DNA from: CAZFLM01 sp964519955
Lineage (GTDB): Bacteria > Armatimonadota > Chthonomonadetes > Chthonomonadales > CAJBBX01
Direction of reading: 5' to 3'
Length of the DNA stretch: 61,498 nt
NCBI GenBank assembly: GCA_964519955.1
Contig: CAZFLM010000037.1
Coordinates: forward strand, 1 to 61,498
Shown here: one piece after another, positions 33,139 to 42,201 of the stretch
Numbering within the stretch: position 1 is the first letter of the stretch
How the letters are laid out: each line of letters opens with the position of its first letter
Made by a program: the position numbers and the translations under genes
The notes under the pieces: generated by a model
What the model saw: the letters and a program-made list of their open reading frames with translations, nothing else
Database searches by the model: none
Told to the model about the DNA's origin: nothing

Positions 33139-35865
33139 TCAGCGCCCCTTCGGCTTGAGCGAGATGTTGTCCAGATAGGCGACGGCGTCGGCGTCACCGT
33201 CCATGGTGAAGCCGTACCACCGCAGGGAGCGGAACTCCGGGCTGCACGGCAGGCCCTTGAAGCGCATCGCCGGGACGCGGCCGGGCAGCTTCACGGTCAG
33301 GTCGTAGGAGCCGGGCGCGTTCGGGCCGATGGAGCAGGATATCTCGAAGCGCACCCACTTGCCCGGCGGGATGTCGAACAGCTTCTTGTCGCCGGCGTTG
33401 ACGGAGCCGTCCGGGCGAACGGTGATGGACGGGCCGACGTGGTACGGGTTCGCCGCGTCCCGCCACTCGTGGTAGAGGAACGCCCCCTTCTCCACGCGCA
33501 GGTCGAAGGCGCCCAGGATGGTCCCCGTCTCGAAGACGGGGTCGTAGTACAGGTGCGGGTTGTAGTTGGCCTTCTGGCCGGGGCCGTCGACGAGCTTCAG
33601 GCAGCGCGAACCGGAGGCGGCCGCCTCGTCGGTGATGCGGATCGTGTGCTGCCCGTCCTCCTCCGACACCGTGAACGAGCGCGGCGCGCGTCCGACCGGC
33701 GTGTCCTCGAAGGGGTCGGCGATGGGCCCGCCCGCGGCGGCCGGCGGCTGGGGCAGCGGGAACGCCGGCGGCGCGTTCTTGAGCTGCAGCTTGATCGCCT
33801 TGGCGTCGCCGGAGCTGCCGTGGGTCGCGGCGGGCAGCGGAGTGAGGCACCCGTTGCGCGTCAGGTCGATGGGCACGAAGCCGATCTTCTCGGCGGGCGA
33901 GCCGGGCTTCAGGCGGAAGTCGCCCTTCGACGGATCGACGAACAGCGGGTCGGCGATGAGTGAGGCGGCGTCCTGCCCCTTCGCCTGCCACTTCTCGAAC
34001 GTGAGGCCCGCGAAGTCGACGGGCTTGCCGGCTGCGTTCCAGTACAGGTTGTGGTCCAGCTTATAGTTGTTGTCGGACCAGTTCGAGCCCAGGAGCGCGC
34101 CCTCGGTCCAGTAGACGATGTTGTGCTCGAAGGTGAACGACAGGTGGGCCTCCATCCGGGTGCGCATGAGCTGGCTGTCGTGGTTCAGCGCCCAGACGTT
34201 GTTGCGGACAACGTTCTCGCGGCCGTAGTGCTGGTGGAAGCCCGCCGACTTGCAGCCGTACGCGACGTTGTTCTCGATGAGCATCGTGCTGGTGCCTTCG
34301 TCCGGGTAGATGCCCCAGCCGCCGTACGAGAACGACTGCACGTCGTGGATGCGGTTGTGGTGCAGCACGGAGCCGGGCGACAGGCCCAGCGTGTAGATGC
34401 CGCCCATGTCGCTGAGGACGCGCTGGCCGAGTTGCCAGATGTGGTTGTTGGAGACGGTGTTGTGGTTGCAGTTGCTGGGCCCGTAGCCCCACGACCAGCC
34501 CGTCGAGACACCGGTGTAGTAGAAGTCGAAGATGTCGTTGTGGTCGATCTCGTTGTAGCACGAGTGACCGAGCCACACGCCGATGCCTGCCGGGTGCATG
34601 CGGCCGCCGGGTCCGATGCGGCAGTTGCGCACCACGTTGTGGCTGGCGACGACCTCGTCGTCCTCCGAGTACCCGGTCGTGCCGATCTTGACGCCGCCCG
34701 CCGCCATGTCGGTGAGGACGCAGTCGACGACGCGGTTCCGCTTGCAGCCCTCGCCGAACTCGACAGCGTACTCGCCGGAGCCCGCCACCACGCAGGCTTC
34801 GAGGCTGCAGTCGCGCGCGCCGGAGCCCGAGATGGCGGCGCTCAGGTTCACCTCGGCCTGGGGGAACGAGTTGCCCTGCGGAGGCGAGTTCCAGTTCGTG
34901 TGCGCGAAGACCAGGCCGCGGAACACGATGCTGGAGACCCACTGCCGCTTGGCCGGGTTGCCGCGCAGCTCGACCAGGCGCTCCAGGCGCGGCGCGAACA
35001 CGTCGACCGAGCCGGGCTTCTCGCCGGGCATGGGGATGTAGGTCAGTTCGCCGGAGGGACGATCCAGGTACCACTCGCCGGGCTTGGAGAGGGCCTCCTT
35101 CACGTTCTCGACGATGTAGCGGTTGCCCTTGGGCAGCGACGCCCACCAGTCCTTGCCGCGCGTCGGCCCGGTGAAGCGCACCACGTTCGCGGCGGCGTCC
35201 ACCGACTTGACGCGGAGGCGCGCCATCGTCCAGATCTGGAAGCCGAGCACCTCGACGTCTTCGAGGTTGGACCAGTCGGCCCGGATGTCACCGGGAGCGA
35301 AGGCGAACGCGTCGAAGCCGGTGGCATCGGCGGAGGGCTGGACGGCTTCGGCGATCGTGTAGTAGTCACCCTTGGGGAGGCGGGGGCGGTAGCGGCGCTC
35401 GCCGTTCACCCAGAGCTGCGAGAAGCGCCACTCGCCGGCGGCGACCTGCGGCAGGTGCGCCACCCAGCGCCCGTCGCGGACCTGCCACCCGTCGATGCGC
35501 GTGCCCCCGCTGAGGATGGGCCGCTCGCCGGGGTAGGACTCGAACACCACCGCGCTGCCCTCCGCGCCGGAGTCCTCCGGGCCGAAGACCAGGGGCTTCT
35601 CCAGCAAGTAGAGCCCGCCGCGGATCTTGACGACGACGGGTCTGCCCGCGCTCTTGGCGACCGGGAGGAGCTTGCGCACGGCCTCGACGGCGGCGTTGGG
35701 CGTCGCGAGCGGGCCGTCGGTCTTGGCGGCGTTCGGGGCCGCGAGCTTGCCGGACCACGTGTCGCGACCGTCCGGGGCAACGAAGAGGTCGGCCTCAGCG
35801 GCGAACGCGATCGAGGGAGTGAGCACGAGCGCGAACAGCAGGGACACGAGGGTGAGTGGCTGCAT
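33139..35865 (-). CDS. Large exported right-handed beta-helix protein
   Basis: This 908-residue protein has a signal peptide (about 1-22). The start DLFVAPDGRDTWSGKLAAPNAAKTDGPLA is the usual opening of parallel beta-helix proteins from saprophytic bacteria. A helix core follows (about 300-640) with repeated NxVxxCxI-type rungs (HNVVRNCRIGPGGR, NHIWQLGQRVLSDMGGIY, NNVAYGCKSAGFH). A C-terminal beta-sandwich (about 690-905) could be a carbohydrate-binding module. GGAGG precedes the ATG by about 8 bases. Glycan binding or lyase/hydrolase action is likely; no catalytic residues can be assigned. Confidence 0.85.
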   Translation of the reverse strand: MQPLTLVSLLFALVLTPSIAFAAEADLFVAPDGRDTWSGKLAAPNAAKTDGPLATPNAAVEAVRKLLPVAKSAGRPVVVKIRGGLYLLEKPLVFGPEDSGAEGSAVVFESYPGERPILSGGTRIDGWQVRDGRWVAHLPQVAAGEWRFSQLWVNGERRYRPRLPKGDYYTIAEAVQPSADATGFDAFAFAPGDIRADWSNLEDVEVLGFQIWTMARLRVKSVDAAANVVRFTGPTRGKDWWASLPKGNRYIVENVKEALSKPGEWYLDRPSGELTYIPMPGEKPGSVDVFAPRLERLVELRGNPAKRQWVSSIVFRGLVFAHTNWNSPPQGNSFPQAEVNLSAAISGSGARDCSLEACVVAGSGEYAVEFGEGCKRNRVVDCVLTDMAAGGVKIGTTGYSEDDEVVASHNVVRNCRIGPGGRMHPAGIGVWLGHSCYNEIDHNDIFDFYYTGVSTGWSWGYGPSNCNHNTVSNNHIWQLGQRVLSDMGGIYTLGLSPGSVLHHNRIHDVQSFSYGGWGIYPDEGTSTMLIENNVAYGCKSAGFHQHYGRENVVRNNVWALNHDSQLMRTRMEAHLSFTFEHNIVYWTEGALLGSNWSDNNYKLDHNLYWNAAGKPVDFAGLTFEKWQAKGQDAASLIADPLFVDPSKGDFRLKPGSPAEKIGFVPIDLTRNGCLTPLPAATHGSSGDAKAIKLQLKNAPPAFPLPQPPAAAGGPIADPFEDTPVGRAPRSFTVSEEDGQHTIRITDEAAASGSRCLKLVDGPGQKANYNPHLYYDPVFETGTILGAFDLRVEKGAFLYHEWRDAANPYHVGPSITVRPDGSVNAGDKKLFDIPPGKWVRFEISCSIGPNAPGSYDLTVKLPGRVPAMRFKGLPCSPEFRSLRWYGFTMDGDADAVAYLDNISLKPKGR

Positions 35866-35886
35866 CGATTGCCTCCAGGTTGAAGG

Positions 35887-35918
35887 CCGATGAGGAACAC
35901 CGGGGTGTTCCTCATCGG
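35887..35918. terminator. Perfect 15-bp inverted repeat between methyltransferase and beta-helix genes
   Basis: CCGATGAGGAACACC and GGTGTTCCTCATCGG flank a 2-base loop with no mismatch. It lies 28 bases after the methyltransferase stop and 21 before the beta-helix start. Without a T-run it could be a terminator, a processing site or an operator. Confidence 0.6.
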
Positions 35919-35946
35919 GGCACGTCTGGCGCTTGAGAGACGAAGG

Positions 35947-36753
35947 CTACTTGGTGGCCACGTTGAGTACGTGTTCGCGGCGGCCGATGGGCACCTTGAC
36001 GCTCTCGAGCTTGGTGAAGCCGGCCTCGCGGAAGACGGCCTGGTAGTCCGGCCACGTCCACCGGAGGGAGTTGCAGATGCTGGCGGTCTCGAGCCGCGCG
36101 CCCTGATCGTCGCGGACGACGAAGAGGTAGTTCTCGACCACGCCAACATCGGACTTATCGCGCGCGACCAGCAGCGTCAGGTGCGTGTCGTCGTGGGTGT
36201 AGTCGCTGCGGAGTTGGAAGCGCGGCGCGGCGGCCCATGCGTGATCGATCAGCGTCGTGTGGTCCTCGATGTGCGACCACTGGTCGGCACCGGTGAAGAT
36301 CAGCACGCCGCCGGGCTTGAGCACCGATGCGAAGTTGTGCACGGCAAAGCGCAGATCGGAGCGCGTCTGCATCCAGGAGAGCGCGTCGTTGATGACCGCG
36401 TCGAACTCGGCCTGGAACCGCTCACCCAGGTCGGCCCAGAGGCAGTGGTGGTACGCGATGGGCAGGCCGAGCATGTCGGCGAGTTCGCGCGCATGCTCGA
36501 CGGCAACCGCGCTGCGCTCCGTGCCGACCGCGTCGAAGCCCGACTCGTGCAGCAGGATGGTGCGCAGCCCGAGGCCGGCGTTGCAGTCCAGCACGCGCTC
36601 CGCCTTGTACTCCTTCAGTACCCAATCCCACACGGGCGCCGTCCGCGCCGTGCGTCCTTCAGGGTGGCTCGGGTCCTTCATGTGAGGCTGCCACAGTGCT
36701 CGCCGGAACCATTGCCACCGCCAGATGACATCCCAGTCTTCGGAGCTGTTCAT
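35947..36753 (-). CDS. SAM-dependent class I methyltransferase
   Basis: This 268-residue cytosolic protein has a Rossmann methyltransferase core. Motif I is VLDCNAGLGLRTILLHESG, followed by GTERSAVAVEHARELAD (motif II), FDAVINDALSWMQ and VLKPGGVLIFTG. The N-terminal WDVIWRWQWFRRALW and C-terminal beta region resemble glycine/sarcosine N-methyltransferase-like proteins, but the substrate is unknown. A strong AGGAGGTGA lies upstream of the ATG at 36753. It is divergent from ndk. Confidence 0.82.
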   Translation of the reverse strand: MNSSEDWDVIWRWQWFRRALWQPHMKDPSHPEGRTARTAPVWDWVLKEYKAERVLDCNAGLGLRTILLHESGFDAVGTERSAVAVEHARELADMLGLPIAYHHCLWADLGERFQAEFDAVINDALSWMQTRSDLRFAVHNFASVLKPGGVLIFTGADQWSHIEDHTTLIDHAWAAAPRFQLRSDYTHDDTHLTLLVARDKSDVGVVENYLFVVRDDQGARLETASICNSLRWTWPDYQAVFREAGFTKLESVKVPIGRREHVLNVATK

Positions 36754-36889
36754 CGCTACGGGGTCACCTCCTTGCTTGACGCATAGGTTCGGAAGCCGAC
36801 GCGCGGAATCCTGCGCGTGCGCGACGGTATTGCGATGAACGTTATCGCACCGCTTCGCACGACGCCCGCGGGGCCCATTCGAGGCCCGG

Positions 36890-36895
36890 TATAAT
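36890..36895 (+). promoter_or_regulatory. -10 box of ndk
   Basis: TATAAT, 29 bases before the ndk ATG, with GGGAGG 7 bases before the start. No convincing -35 is seen at the right distance. Confidence 0.6.
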
Positions 36896-36924
36896 GCTGC
36901 CACGAGCACATTGGGAGGATCGGA

Positions 36925-37341
36925 ATGGAACGCACTTTCGTGATGGTGAAGCCGGACGGGTTCGAGCGCCGGCTCGTGGGCGAGATCGTGGGGCGGTTCG
37001 AGCGCCGCGGGCTCAAGCTGGTCGGGCTGAAGCTGCTGCACCCGAGCCGCGAGCTGGCCGAGAAGCACTACGCCGTCCACAAGGGCAAGCCGTTCTACGA
37101 GGAGCTGGTCGCCTTCGTGACGCGCGGCCCGGTGGTCGCCATGGTGTGGGAAGGCACGCAGGCCATCTCGCTGGTGCGCAAGATGATGGGCGCGCTCAAG
37201 CCCGAAGAGGCGCTACCCGGCACCATCCGCGGGGACTTCACCACGGAGGTGCAGACCAACCTGGTGCACGGGTCGGACGCGCCCGAGACCGCGGCCACGG
37301 AGATCGCGCTCTGGTTTGGGCCGGACGAGTTGCTGGCCTAA
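36925..37341 (+). CDS. ndk: Nucleoside diphosphate kinase
   Basis: This 138-residue cytosolic enzyme balances nucleoside triphosphate pools. ERTFVMVKPDGFERRLVGEI, the phosphate-binding region and His115 in NLVHGSDAPE (the phosphorylated residue) are canonical. Length is standard. It is followed 4 bases after the stop by a heptad G-tract inverted repeat that separates it from the convergent propeller gene. Confidence 0.97.
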   Translation: MERTFVMVKPDGFERRLVGEIVGRFERRGLKLVGLKLLHPSRELAEKHYAVHKGKPFYEELVAFVTRGPVVAMVWEGTQAISLVRKMMGALKPEEALPGTIRGDFTTEVQTNLVHGSDAPETAATEIALWFGPDELLA

Positions 37342-37345
37342 CGGC

Positions 37346-37427
37346 GGGACTTGGGACTTGGGACTTGGGGGCTGGGTGAGCCCCAACCCCCAAGTCCAGC
37401 CCCAACCCCCAAGTCCCAAGTCCCAGC
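37346..37427. repeat. GGG-N4 heptad inverted repeat between ndk and the convergent gene
   Basis: (GGGACTT)3 then GGGGGCTGGG on the plus strand is answered by CCCCAACCCCCAAGTCC and CCCAAGTCCC on the right. Each convergent transcript therefore ends in a run of GGG heptads, and the arms can also pair as one long hairpin. It is probably a bidirectional terminator; G-quadruplex formation is possible. Confidence 0.8.
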
Positions 37428-37428
37428 C

Positions 37429-38982
37429 TCAGTCCCTCTTGTTGTGCTGGGCGTTGCCTCCCCAGGCTGTCCAGCCGTCGGCTTCCTTCTGGCCGGTCCT
37501 CAGGCAGATGAACAGCCCGTTGCTGGTGCCCACGTACAGGTTGCCGCGGGCGAGAGCGGGCTGGAACGTGATAGGCTGCTTGAGGGCGTAGAGGAAGCCC
37601 ACCTTGCCGTCCTTCTGGCGCACCGAGGCGAGGTGCCCCTGGAGGCTGGAGAGGTACAGGTTCTCGCGGCCGAGTGCCGGCGGCGCGAAGACCTGGTCGC
37701 CGGCGCCGCCGCCCTTCACCTTGGCCTGCCACCTGAGGGCGCCGGTGGTGGACGAGAGGGCGTTGAGGCTGCGCCCCTGGGCGTTCATGATCTGCCCCCT
37801 GGCACAGACGGCTCGGGAGCCCTGGTACGCCCAGCCGCCGACCACTGTGTTGACTCCTACGCTCTTGTTGGCCTGCGCGAGGTTGGCTGCCGCGGGCGCG
37901 CTGCTGAAGCCGACCGACGCGTCGAGCTTCGCCTGGCCCTCCTTGCCGATGCCGACCCCGCCCCCCTTCCCCGCGGCCAGGTACTCGGCCTTGCCCGAGG
38001 CGAGCAGCCTCTTGTCCTTCTCCAGCCCACCGTTCGCATCGATGCGCTTGATGCCCTCGAAGCTGGCCCCGCCGCGCGACTCCTTCTGGGTCATGACGAC
38101 CTGGCCGCCGGCCACGATGGGCGCGCTGGTTCCGGCGTTCTTCTTGAGCCACACGGTCTTGCCGGTCGATGCGTCGAGGCTGAGCGAGGTGCCGTCGAAG
38201 CAGGTGAGGAGCAGGCGGTCGCCCTCCACCACCGGCGCGGAGATCACCTCGGCGGGGATGGGCACGCTCCAGTGGTGCCGCCCCGTCCGCAGATCGGCGC
38301 ACAGCATCCGGTGCGTCCAACCGGCGGGCTGCTTCTCGGCGTTGGGGCCCGGCGCCTGCCTGATGGGCTTGGCGGCTTGCTGGACGGCCGCGTTGTTCGG
38401 GGCTCCGTTCTGGTGGGCGGCTCCGTGGTGGCCGGACTGGCCGGCGGGATAAGACATGTAGAGACGGCCCTTCGAAATGGCGGGCTGGCTCATGAGCGGG
38501 TCGCCGAGCCACTCCTGCCACATCAGCTTGCCGGTCTGGGCGTCGGCCACGATCACTGTGCAGCTCTCGGTGTTGAACGCAACGCAGCCGTCCTCCACCA
38601 CCGCGGCCGTCGGCCCATCGTCGGAGGTCTTCATCTGCCAGACCTTCTTGCCGGTCTCGGCGTCGAAGGCGTAGAACTCGTAGGAGCCGTAGCCGCCACC
38701 CACGAACAGCTTGCCGTCCGCGTAGGCCGGGGTCGCGATCGGCCTGTCGCCAGGGATGCGCACCACCCACCCGGTCCTCCCGTCCGGCGTGTTCAGCGCG
38801 ACCGGCGTCAGGTTGGGCGTGGACGCGGGCATCGCGACAGGCACGGCATTGTCGAGGTCAATGTGGATCTGCTTCGGCGGAGGCGGCGCGACCTTCTTCG
38901 CCGGCCTGGCGAAGGCCAGCCTCCCGGCAACGGCTCCGAGCAGCACGACGACTGAGACGATGCGTGCGCCGAGTGTCTTCAT
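37429..38982 (-). CDS. Exported PQQ-like beta-propeller protein
   Basis: This 517-residue protein has a signal peptide (about 1-25) and a Pro/Lys-rich linker. Blades with the PQQ-repeat signature follow: YAFDAETGKKVWQMKT, IVADAQTGKLMWQEWLG, LCADLRTGRHHWSVPI, LSLDASTGKTVWLKKN and LNALSSTTGALRWQAKV. It lacks quinoprotein dehydrogenase metal ligands that I can see, so it is a scaffold or sensor-type propeller rather than a dehydrogenase. An insertion rich in Gly, Ala and Lys lies between blades. Confidence 0.85.
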   Translation of the reverse strand: MKTLGARIVSVVVLLGAVAGRLAFARPAKKVAPPPPKQIHIDLDNAVPVAMPASTPNLTPVALNTPDGRTGWVVRIPGDRPIATPAYADGKLFVGGGYGSYEFYAFDAETGKKVWQMKTSDDGPTAAVVEDGCVAFNTESCTVIVADAQTGKLMWQEWLGDPLMSQPAISKGRLYMSYPAGQSGHHGAAHQNGAPNNAAVQQAAKPIRQAPGPNAEKQPAGWTHRMLCADLRTGRHHWSVPIPAEVISAPVVEGDRLLLTCFDGTSLSLDASTGKTVWLKKNAGTSAPIVAGGQVVMTQKESRGGASFEGIKRIDANGGLEKDKRLLASGKAEYLAAGKGGGVGIGKEGQAKLDASVGFSSAPAAANLAQANKSVGVNTVVGGWAYQGSRAVCARGQIMNAQGRSLNALSSTTGALRWQAKVKGGGAGDQVFAPPALGRENLYLSSLQGHLASVRQKDGKVGFLYALKQPITFQPALARGNLYVGTSNGLFICLRTGQKEADGWTAWGGNAQHNKRD

Positions 38983-39130
38983 GGCTGTTCGCTCCCATCG
39001 GGCGTCCGGCTGCAGGCCGTCCGGCAGTTCCTCATCGGTACAAGGCCCCCGTTAGGCCTGGACGCATCCCGATAGTGTGGGTTCCTCGCAATGGAGCGAG
39101 GGTTCACGGTCACTGCCCAAAACCGCGGCA

Positions 39131-39175
39131 AAGAGAAGGCGGCCCTCCGCAAGCGCGTGGGCCGCCTTCTTCTCT
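39131..39175 (-). terminator. Hairpin terminator after the DegT aminotransferase gene
   Basis: On the minus strand AAGGCGGCCC pairs with GGGCCGCCTT across a GC-rich loop and is followed by CTCTTTGCC, 24 bases after the stop at 39199. Confidence 0.75.
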
Positions 39176-39198
39176 CATCACGCCGGCATCCGCGCTCG

Positions 39199-40473
39199 CT
39201 ACCCCAGCGCAGCATCCACCTTGTTGATGGCGGCAGCCATCTGGCAGGCGTGGTCGGCGGTCATGGCCATGTTGAAGCCGAAGCGCAGGGCCCGGTCCAG
39301 GATGTCGAGCGTGCGCGGGCACATGTCGCGGCTGTAGGCGACGCTGCCCTTGTAGGCGGGGTGCTGCCACGGGCCGCCCACGGCGCTCGGCGGGTTCTTG
39401 TCGAGTATCGAGTCCCAGAAGCAGTAGATGTGGCGGTCCGGGAAGGCATCGCTGTGCGCCGCGCCGCAGGGCAGGCCCTCGGCGGTGATGGCGTCGGCGT
39501 AGCGCTGGGCCGCCTCGCGCGTCTTCACGATGATGGCCGCGCTGATGCCGCAATCGCCCGCCGGGTCGTCGACGTGCTGGAGGGCGTAGCCCTTCGGCTC
39601 GTCAAGCGCGCCGAGGAAGGCCTGCTTCAGCGAGCGGGTGTGGGCCAGGATGGTGTCCAGCTTGGCGAGCTGGCAGAGGGCGAGGGCTCCCAGCAGCTCG
39701 CTGGGCCGGAAGCAGTGCGCGGAGAACGGCTTCTCGCTCCAGCCGTCCGTGGGGATCGTGTCGCTCATCCACATGGGCAGCGCGGGGTCCGCGGCGAAGC
39801 AGGCGCGCTCGTAGGCGCGGTAGTCGTTGGTGAAGACCGCGCCGCCCTCGCCGCACGTGATGATCTTGAAGTAGTTGAGGCTCCACGCCCCGGTGTCGCC
39901 GATGGAGCCGACCATCTTGCCGCGATACTGGCCGCCGATGCACTGGCAGCAGTCCTCGACGACGAACAGGCCGTGGCGGCGGGCCACCTCGACGATGGCA
40001 TCCAGGCACGCGGGCACGCCCTGCATGTGCACCGGGATGACGGCGCGCGTGTACGGCGTGATCTTCGCCTCGAAGTCGGCGGGGTCGAGGCCCAGCGATC
40101 CATCGATCTCCGCGATGACCGGCACCGCGCCGACCGCGACGACTGCCGCGGCGGTGGCGATGTACGTATAGGCGGGGACGATGACCTCGTCGCCCGGGCC
40201 TATGCCGAGCCCCGTGAGGGCGCAGACGAGGGCGCTCGTGCCCGAGTTCACCATCAGGGCGTGGCCGACGCCGACCCTGGCCGCCGCCTGCTGCTCGAAC
40301 TCGCGGACCCGGCTCTCCGGGTGGAAGCGGAACAGCCTGCCGGACCGGAGCACGGCCGCGGCGGCCTCTATCTCGTTCTCGTCGATGAAGTTCGCGCCCG
40401 GCCCACCCCCCTGGCCGGGTATCCCCTGCGGAATAGCAACAGCACCCCCGTCGATTGCCAACTTCTCGGCCAT
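39199..40473 (-). CDS. DegT/DnrJ/EryC1-family PLP aminotransferase
   Basis: This 424-residue cytosolic enzyme transaminates a keto-sugar or inosose. VNSGTSALVCALTGLGIGPGDEVIVPAYTY, VVEDCCQCIGGQYRGK and Lys203 in NYFKIITCGEGG (Schiff-base lysine) are diagnostic. Length exceeds ArnB-type sugar aminotransferases slightly and fits inosose aminotransferase-like members. GGAGG precedes the ATG at 40473. A Gfo/Idh dehydrogenase 2 kb away could supply the keto substrate, but that is speculation. Confidence 0.9.
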   Translation of the reverse strand: MAEKLAIDGGAVAIPQGIPGQGGGPGANFIDENEIEAAAAVLRSGRLFRFHPESRVREFEQQAAARVGVGHALMVNSGTSALVCALTGLGIGPGDEVIVPAYTYIATAAAVVAVGAVPVIAEIDGSLGLDPADFEAKITPYTRAVIPVHMQGVPACLDAIVEVARRHGLFVVEDCCQCIGGQYRGKMVGSIGDTGAWSLNYFKIITCGEGGAVFTNDYRAYERACFAADPALPMWMSDTIPTDGWSEKPFSAHCFRPSELLGALALCQLAKLDTILAHTRSLKQAFLGALDEPKGYALQHVDDPAGDCGISAAIIVKTREAAQRYADAITAEGLPCGAAHSDAFPDRHIYCFWDSILDKNPPSAVGGPWQHPAYKGSVAYSRDMCPRTLDILDRALRFGFNMAMTADHACQMAAAINKVDAALG

Positions 40474-40573
40474 AGCGTCCTCCTTCGCGGCGCGTCTCAG
40501 GAGGCATCTTCGACACGGGGCGGCCGCCGCCCTTCCCCATGCGGGCAACCCGATGCGGCCGCATTTGGCACGA

Positions 40574-40589
40574 TGGCACGTTTCGTGCA
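40574..40589 (+). promoter_or_regulatory. Sigma-54-like promoter of PEP-CTERM gene 1
   Basis: TGGCAC, 5 bases, GTGCA places GG at 40575-40576 and GC at 40587-40588, exactly 10 bases apart. This matches the RpoN pattern TGGCAC-N5-TTGCA with one mismatch. A second TTGGCACG lies just upstream at 40565. The ATG is 73 bases further on. Confidence 0.6.
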
Positions 40590-40662
40590 TACACCACAGG
40601 GTGTCTGCCATCGGTACGCGGTCCGGCGGCGTCCATCCTGGTCAGTACAAAGGCAGGAATAC

Positions 40663-41328
40663 ATGAACATCTCTAGATCTGTCTCTCTGGTGTTCGCGCT
40701 GGCACTCTCCACCGCCGTCCTTGGCGCGTCGACGCGCGCCGGTGCGGCGACGTTCACCGACCTCACGTCCTGGCTGGCGGCGACAAGCGACGCGCGCTTG
40801 GTGAACTTCGACGTCACGCCGGGCGGCGACCCCACACCGGGTTCCGGCGACATCGGGAGCACGTACTCGGCGCTCGGCGTCACGTTCTCGCCCGGGAACT
40901 TCTACGGAAGCCCTATCGGGCCTGTCTCGTCACCGTACGGCTGGTTCAACAACACGCTCGTCGGCAACGACCGCGTGTTCGACGCCACGTTCATCGTCAG
41001 CGGGATCACCTCGGTCGGGGTCCAGAACGTCCTGTACAGCGCGAAACCTAACGGCGCGATCCTGCGGGCCTATGACGCGTCGGACAACCTGCTCGGGTCG
41101 GTGTCCTCCGACAGCGATGGCGGCACGCTCGACTTCTTCGGCCTCACCACCAGTTCGGACATCGCTCGGATCACTGTCACGGTCGTGGACCCGTACGGCT
41201 GGGGGCTGGACGACCTTCGGTTCGGTCGCGCCGATGATGGCACGGTGCCCGAGCCCGGCTCGCTGGCCATGCTGCTGGGCGCCGGCATCGTGGGCACCGG
41301 CGTGATTGTTCGCCGCAGACGCGCCTAG
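40663..41328 (+). CDS. PEP-CTERM sorting-domain protein 1
   Basis: This 221-residue exported protein has a signal peptide (about 1-29, ending AGA). The beta-rich body is FTDLTSWLAATSDARLVNFD... with GVTFSPGNFYGSP. The C-terminal sorting signal has PEP (VPEPGSLAML), a hydrophobic helix and an Arg cluster (RRRRA). Exosortase cuts such proteins during export to the matrix or surface. No exosortase gene lies in the window. A paralogue-like gene with the same promoter and terminator style follows. The function of the body is unknown. Confidence 0.9.
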   Translation: MNISRSVSLVFALALSTAVLGASTRAGAATFTDLTSWLAATSDARLVNFDVTPGGDPTPGSGDIGSTYSALGVTFSPGNFYGSPIGPVSSPYGWFNNTLVGNDRVFDATFIVSGITSVGVQNVLYSAKPNGAILRAYDASDNLLGSVSSDSDGGTLDFFGLTTSSDIARITVTVVDPYGWGLDDLRFGRADDGTVPEPGSLAMLLGAGIVGTGVIVRRRRA

Positions 41329-41347
41329 CCTGCGCGCCATCCAGATC

Positions 41348-41386
41348 GTCAAGAGCCCGGGGCGACGCCGTTCCGGGCTCTTTGAC
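41348..41386 (+). terminator. Terminator after PEP-CTERM gene 1
   Basis: AAGAGCCCGG and CCGGGCTCTT pair across a 12-base loop, followed by TTGAC; the hairpin begins about 20 bases after the stop. Its sequence is close to the terminator after gene 2. Confidence 0.8.
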
Positions 41387-41445
41387 GTGTCGACTACGGC
41401 CGACCAGGCAAATTGCGCAGCAATGCGCAGCGTCCGGGCGGGCTT

Positions 41446-41461
41446 TGGCACAGTACGTGCA
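41446..41461 (+). promoter_or_regulatory. Sigma-54-like promoter of PEP-CTERM gene 2
   Basis: TGGCAC, 5 bases, GTGCA, with GG at 41447-41448 and GC at 41459-41460, again 10 bases apart. The same bases diverge from consensus as in the gene 1 promoter. The ATG is 80 bases downstream. Confidence 0.6.
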
Positions 41462-41541
41462 GTACGGGCTCCGTGGGAGAGCGCCACCCCGATCCTGATC
41501 CCGTGTGCATCGCCCATCCAACTAACGAGAGGCGGACCAGT

Positions 41542-42177
41542 ATGAGATTCTTGGCCAGGTTGTTTTCCGCGGTAGCACTGCTCGCACTGCTCGGCACTGG
41601 CGCTTGGGCCGGGCCGACGACGATCGACTTCGACGCGCTGACACCCCCGAAGTACGGCGACCTCATCGCCAACGTCGACCCGACGTACGCCGGGCTGACG
41701 TGGAACAACATGGCGGTCGTCGCATACGACGACATCGCTCCGAGCGGCTACTACAACGGCGTCGTGTCCACGCCGAACGTGGCGCTCAACTGGTTCATGA
41801 GTGACGCCAGCTTCTCGTCGGTCGACACGTTCGACCTGGTGAGCCTCTACCTGGGCGCCGCGTGGAACAACGGCCTGCAGGTCGACATCACCGGTTCGCT
41901 CGCGGGGTCGCCCATCTATAGCGTGACCGAGACGGTAGACACAAGCGGCACGACGCAGTATGTCCTCGACTGGACAGGCATCGACACGGTTACGTTCCAC
42001 ACCTACGGCGGCACGCTGAACCCTGACCTGGCCACCACGGGCCACGGCACCCAGATGGTGCTCGACAACGTCGTGCTGAACGTCAAGGACACGCGCGTCC
42101 CTGAGCCGGGCACCCTCGCGCTCCTGGTGGGGGCGTGTGTCGCCGGCGCCGGTGTCATCCGCCGCCGCAAGGGCTAG
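41542..42177 (+). CDS. PEP-CTERM sorting-domain protein 2
   Basis: This 211-residue exported protein has a signal peptide (about 1-23, ending AWA). The beta-sandwich body is TTIDFDALTPP..., in which YAGLTWNNMAVVAYDD is typical of the group. The C-terminal VPEPGTLALLVGACVAGAGV and RRRKG form the sorting signal. Similarity to gene 1 is mainly in the tail, so the bodies may have different jobs. It stands as a separate transcription unit with its own promoter and terminator. Confidence 0.9.
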   Translation: MRFLARLFSAVALLALLGTGAWAGPTTIDFDALTPPKYGDLIANVDPTYAGLTWNNMAVVAYDDIAPSGYYNGVVSTPNVALNWFMSDASFSSVDTFDLVSLYLGAAWNNGLQVDITGSLAGSPIYSVTETVDTSGTTQYVLDWTGIDTVTFHTYGGTLNPDLATTGHGTQMVLDNVVLNVKDTRVPEPGTLALLVGACVAGAGVIRRRKG

Positions 42178-42201
42178 GCCGCAGAGCCGACCGTCTTGCT
42201 G

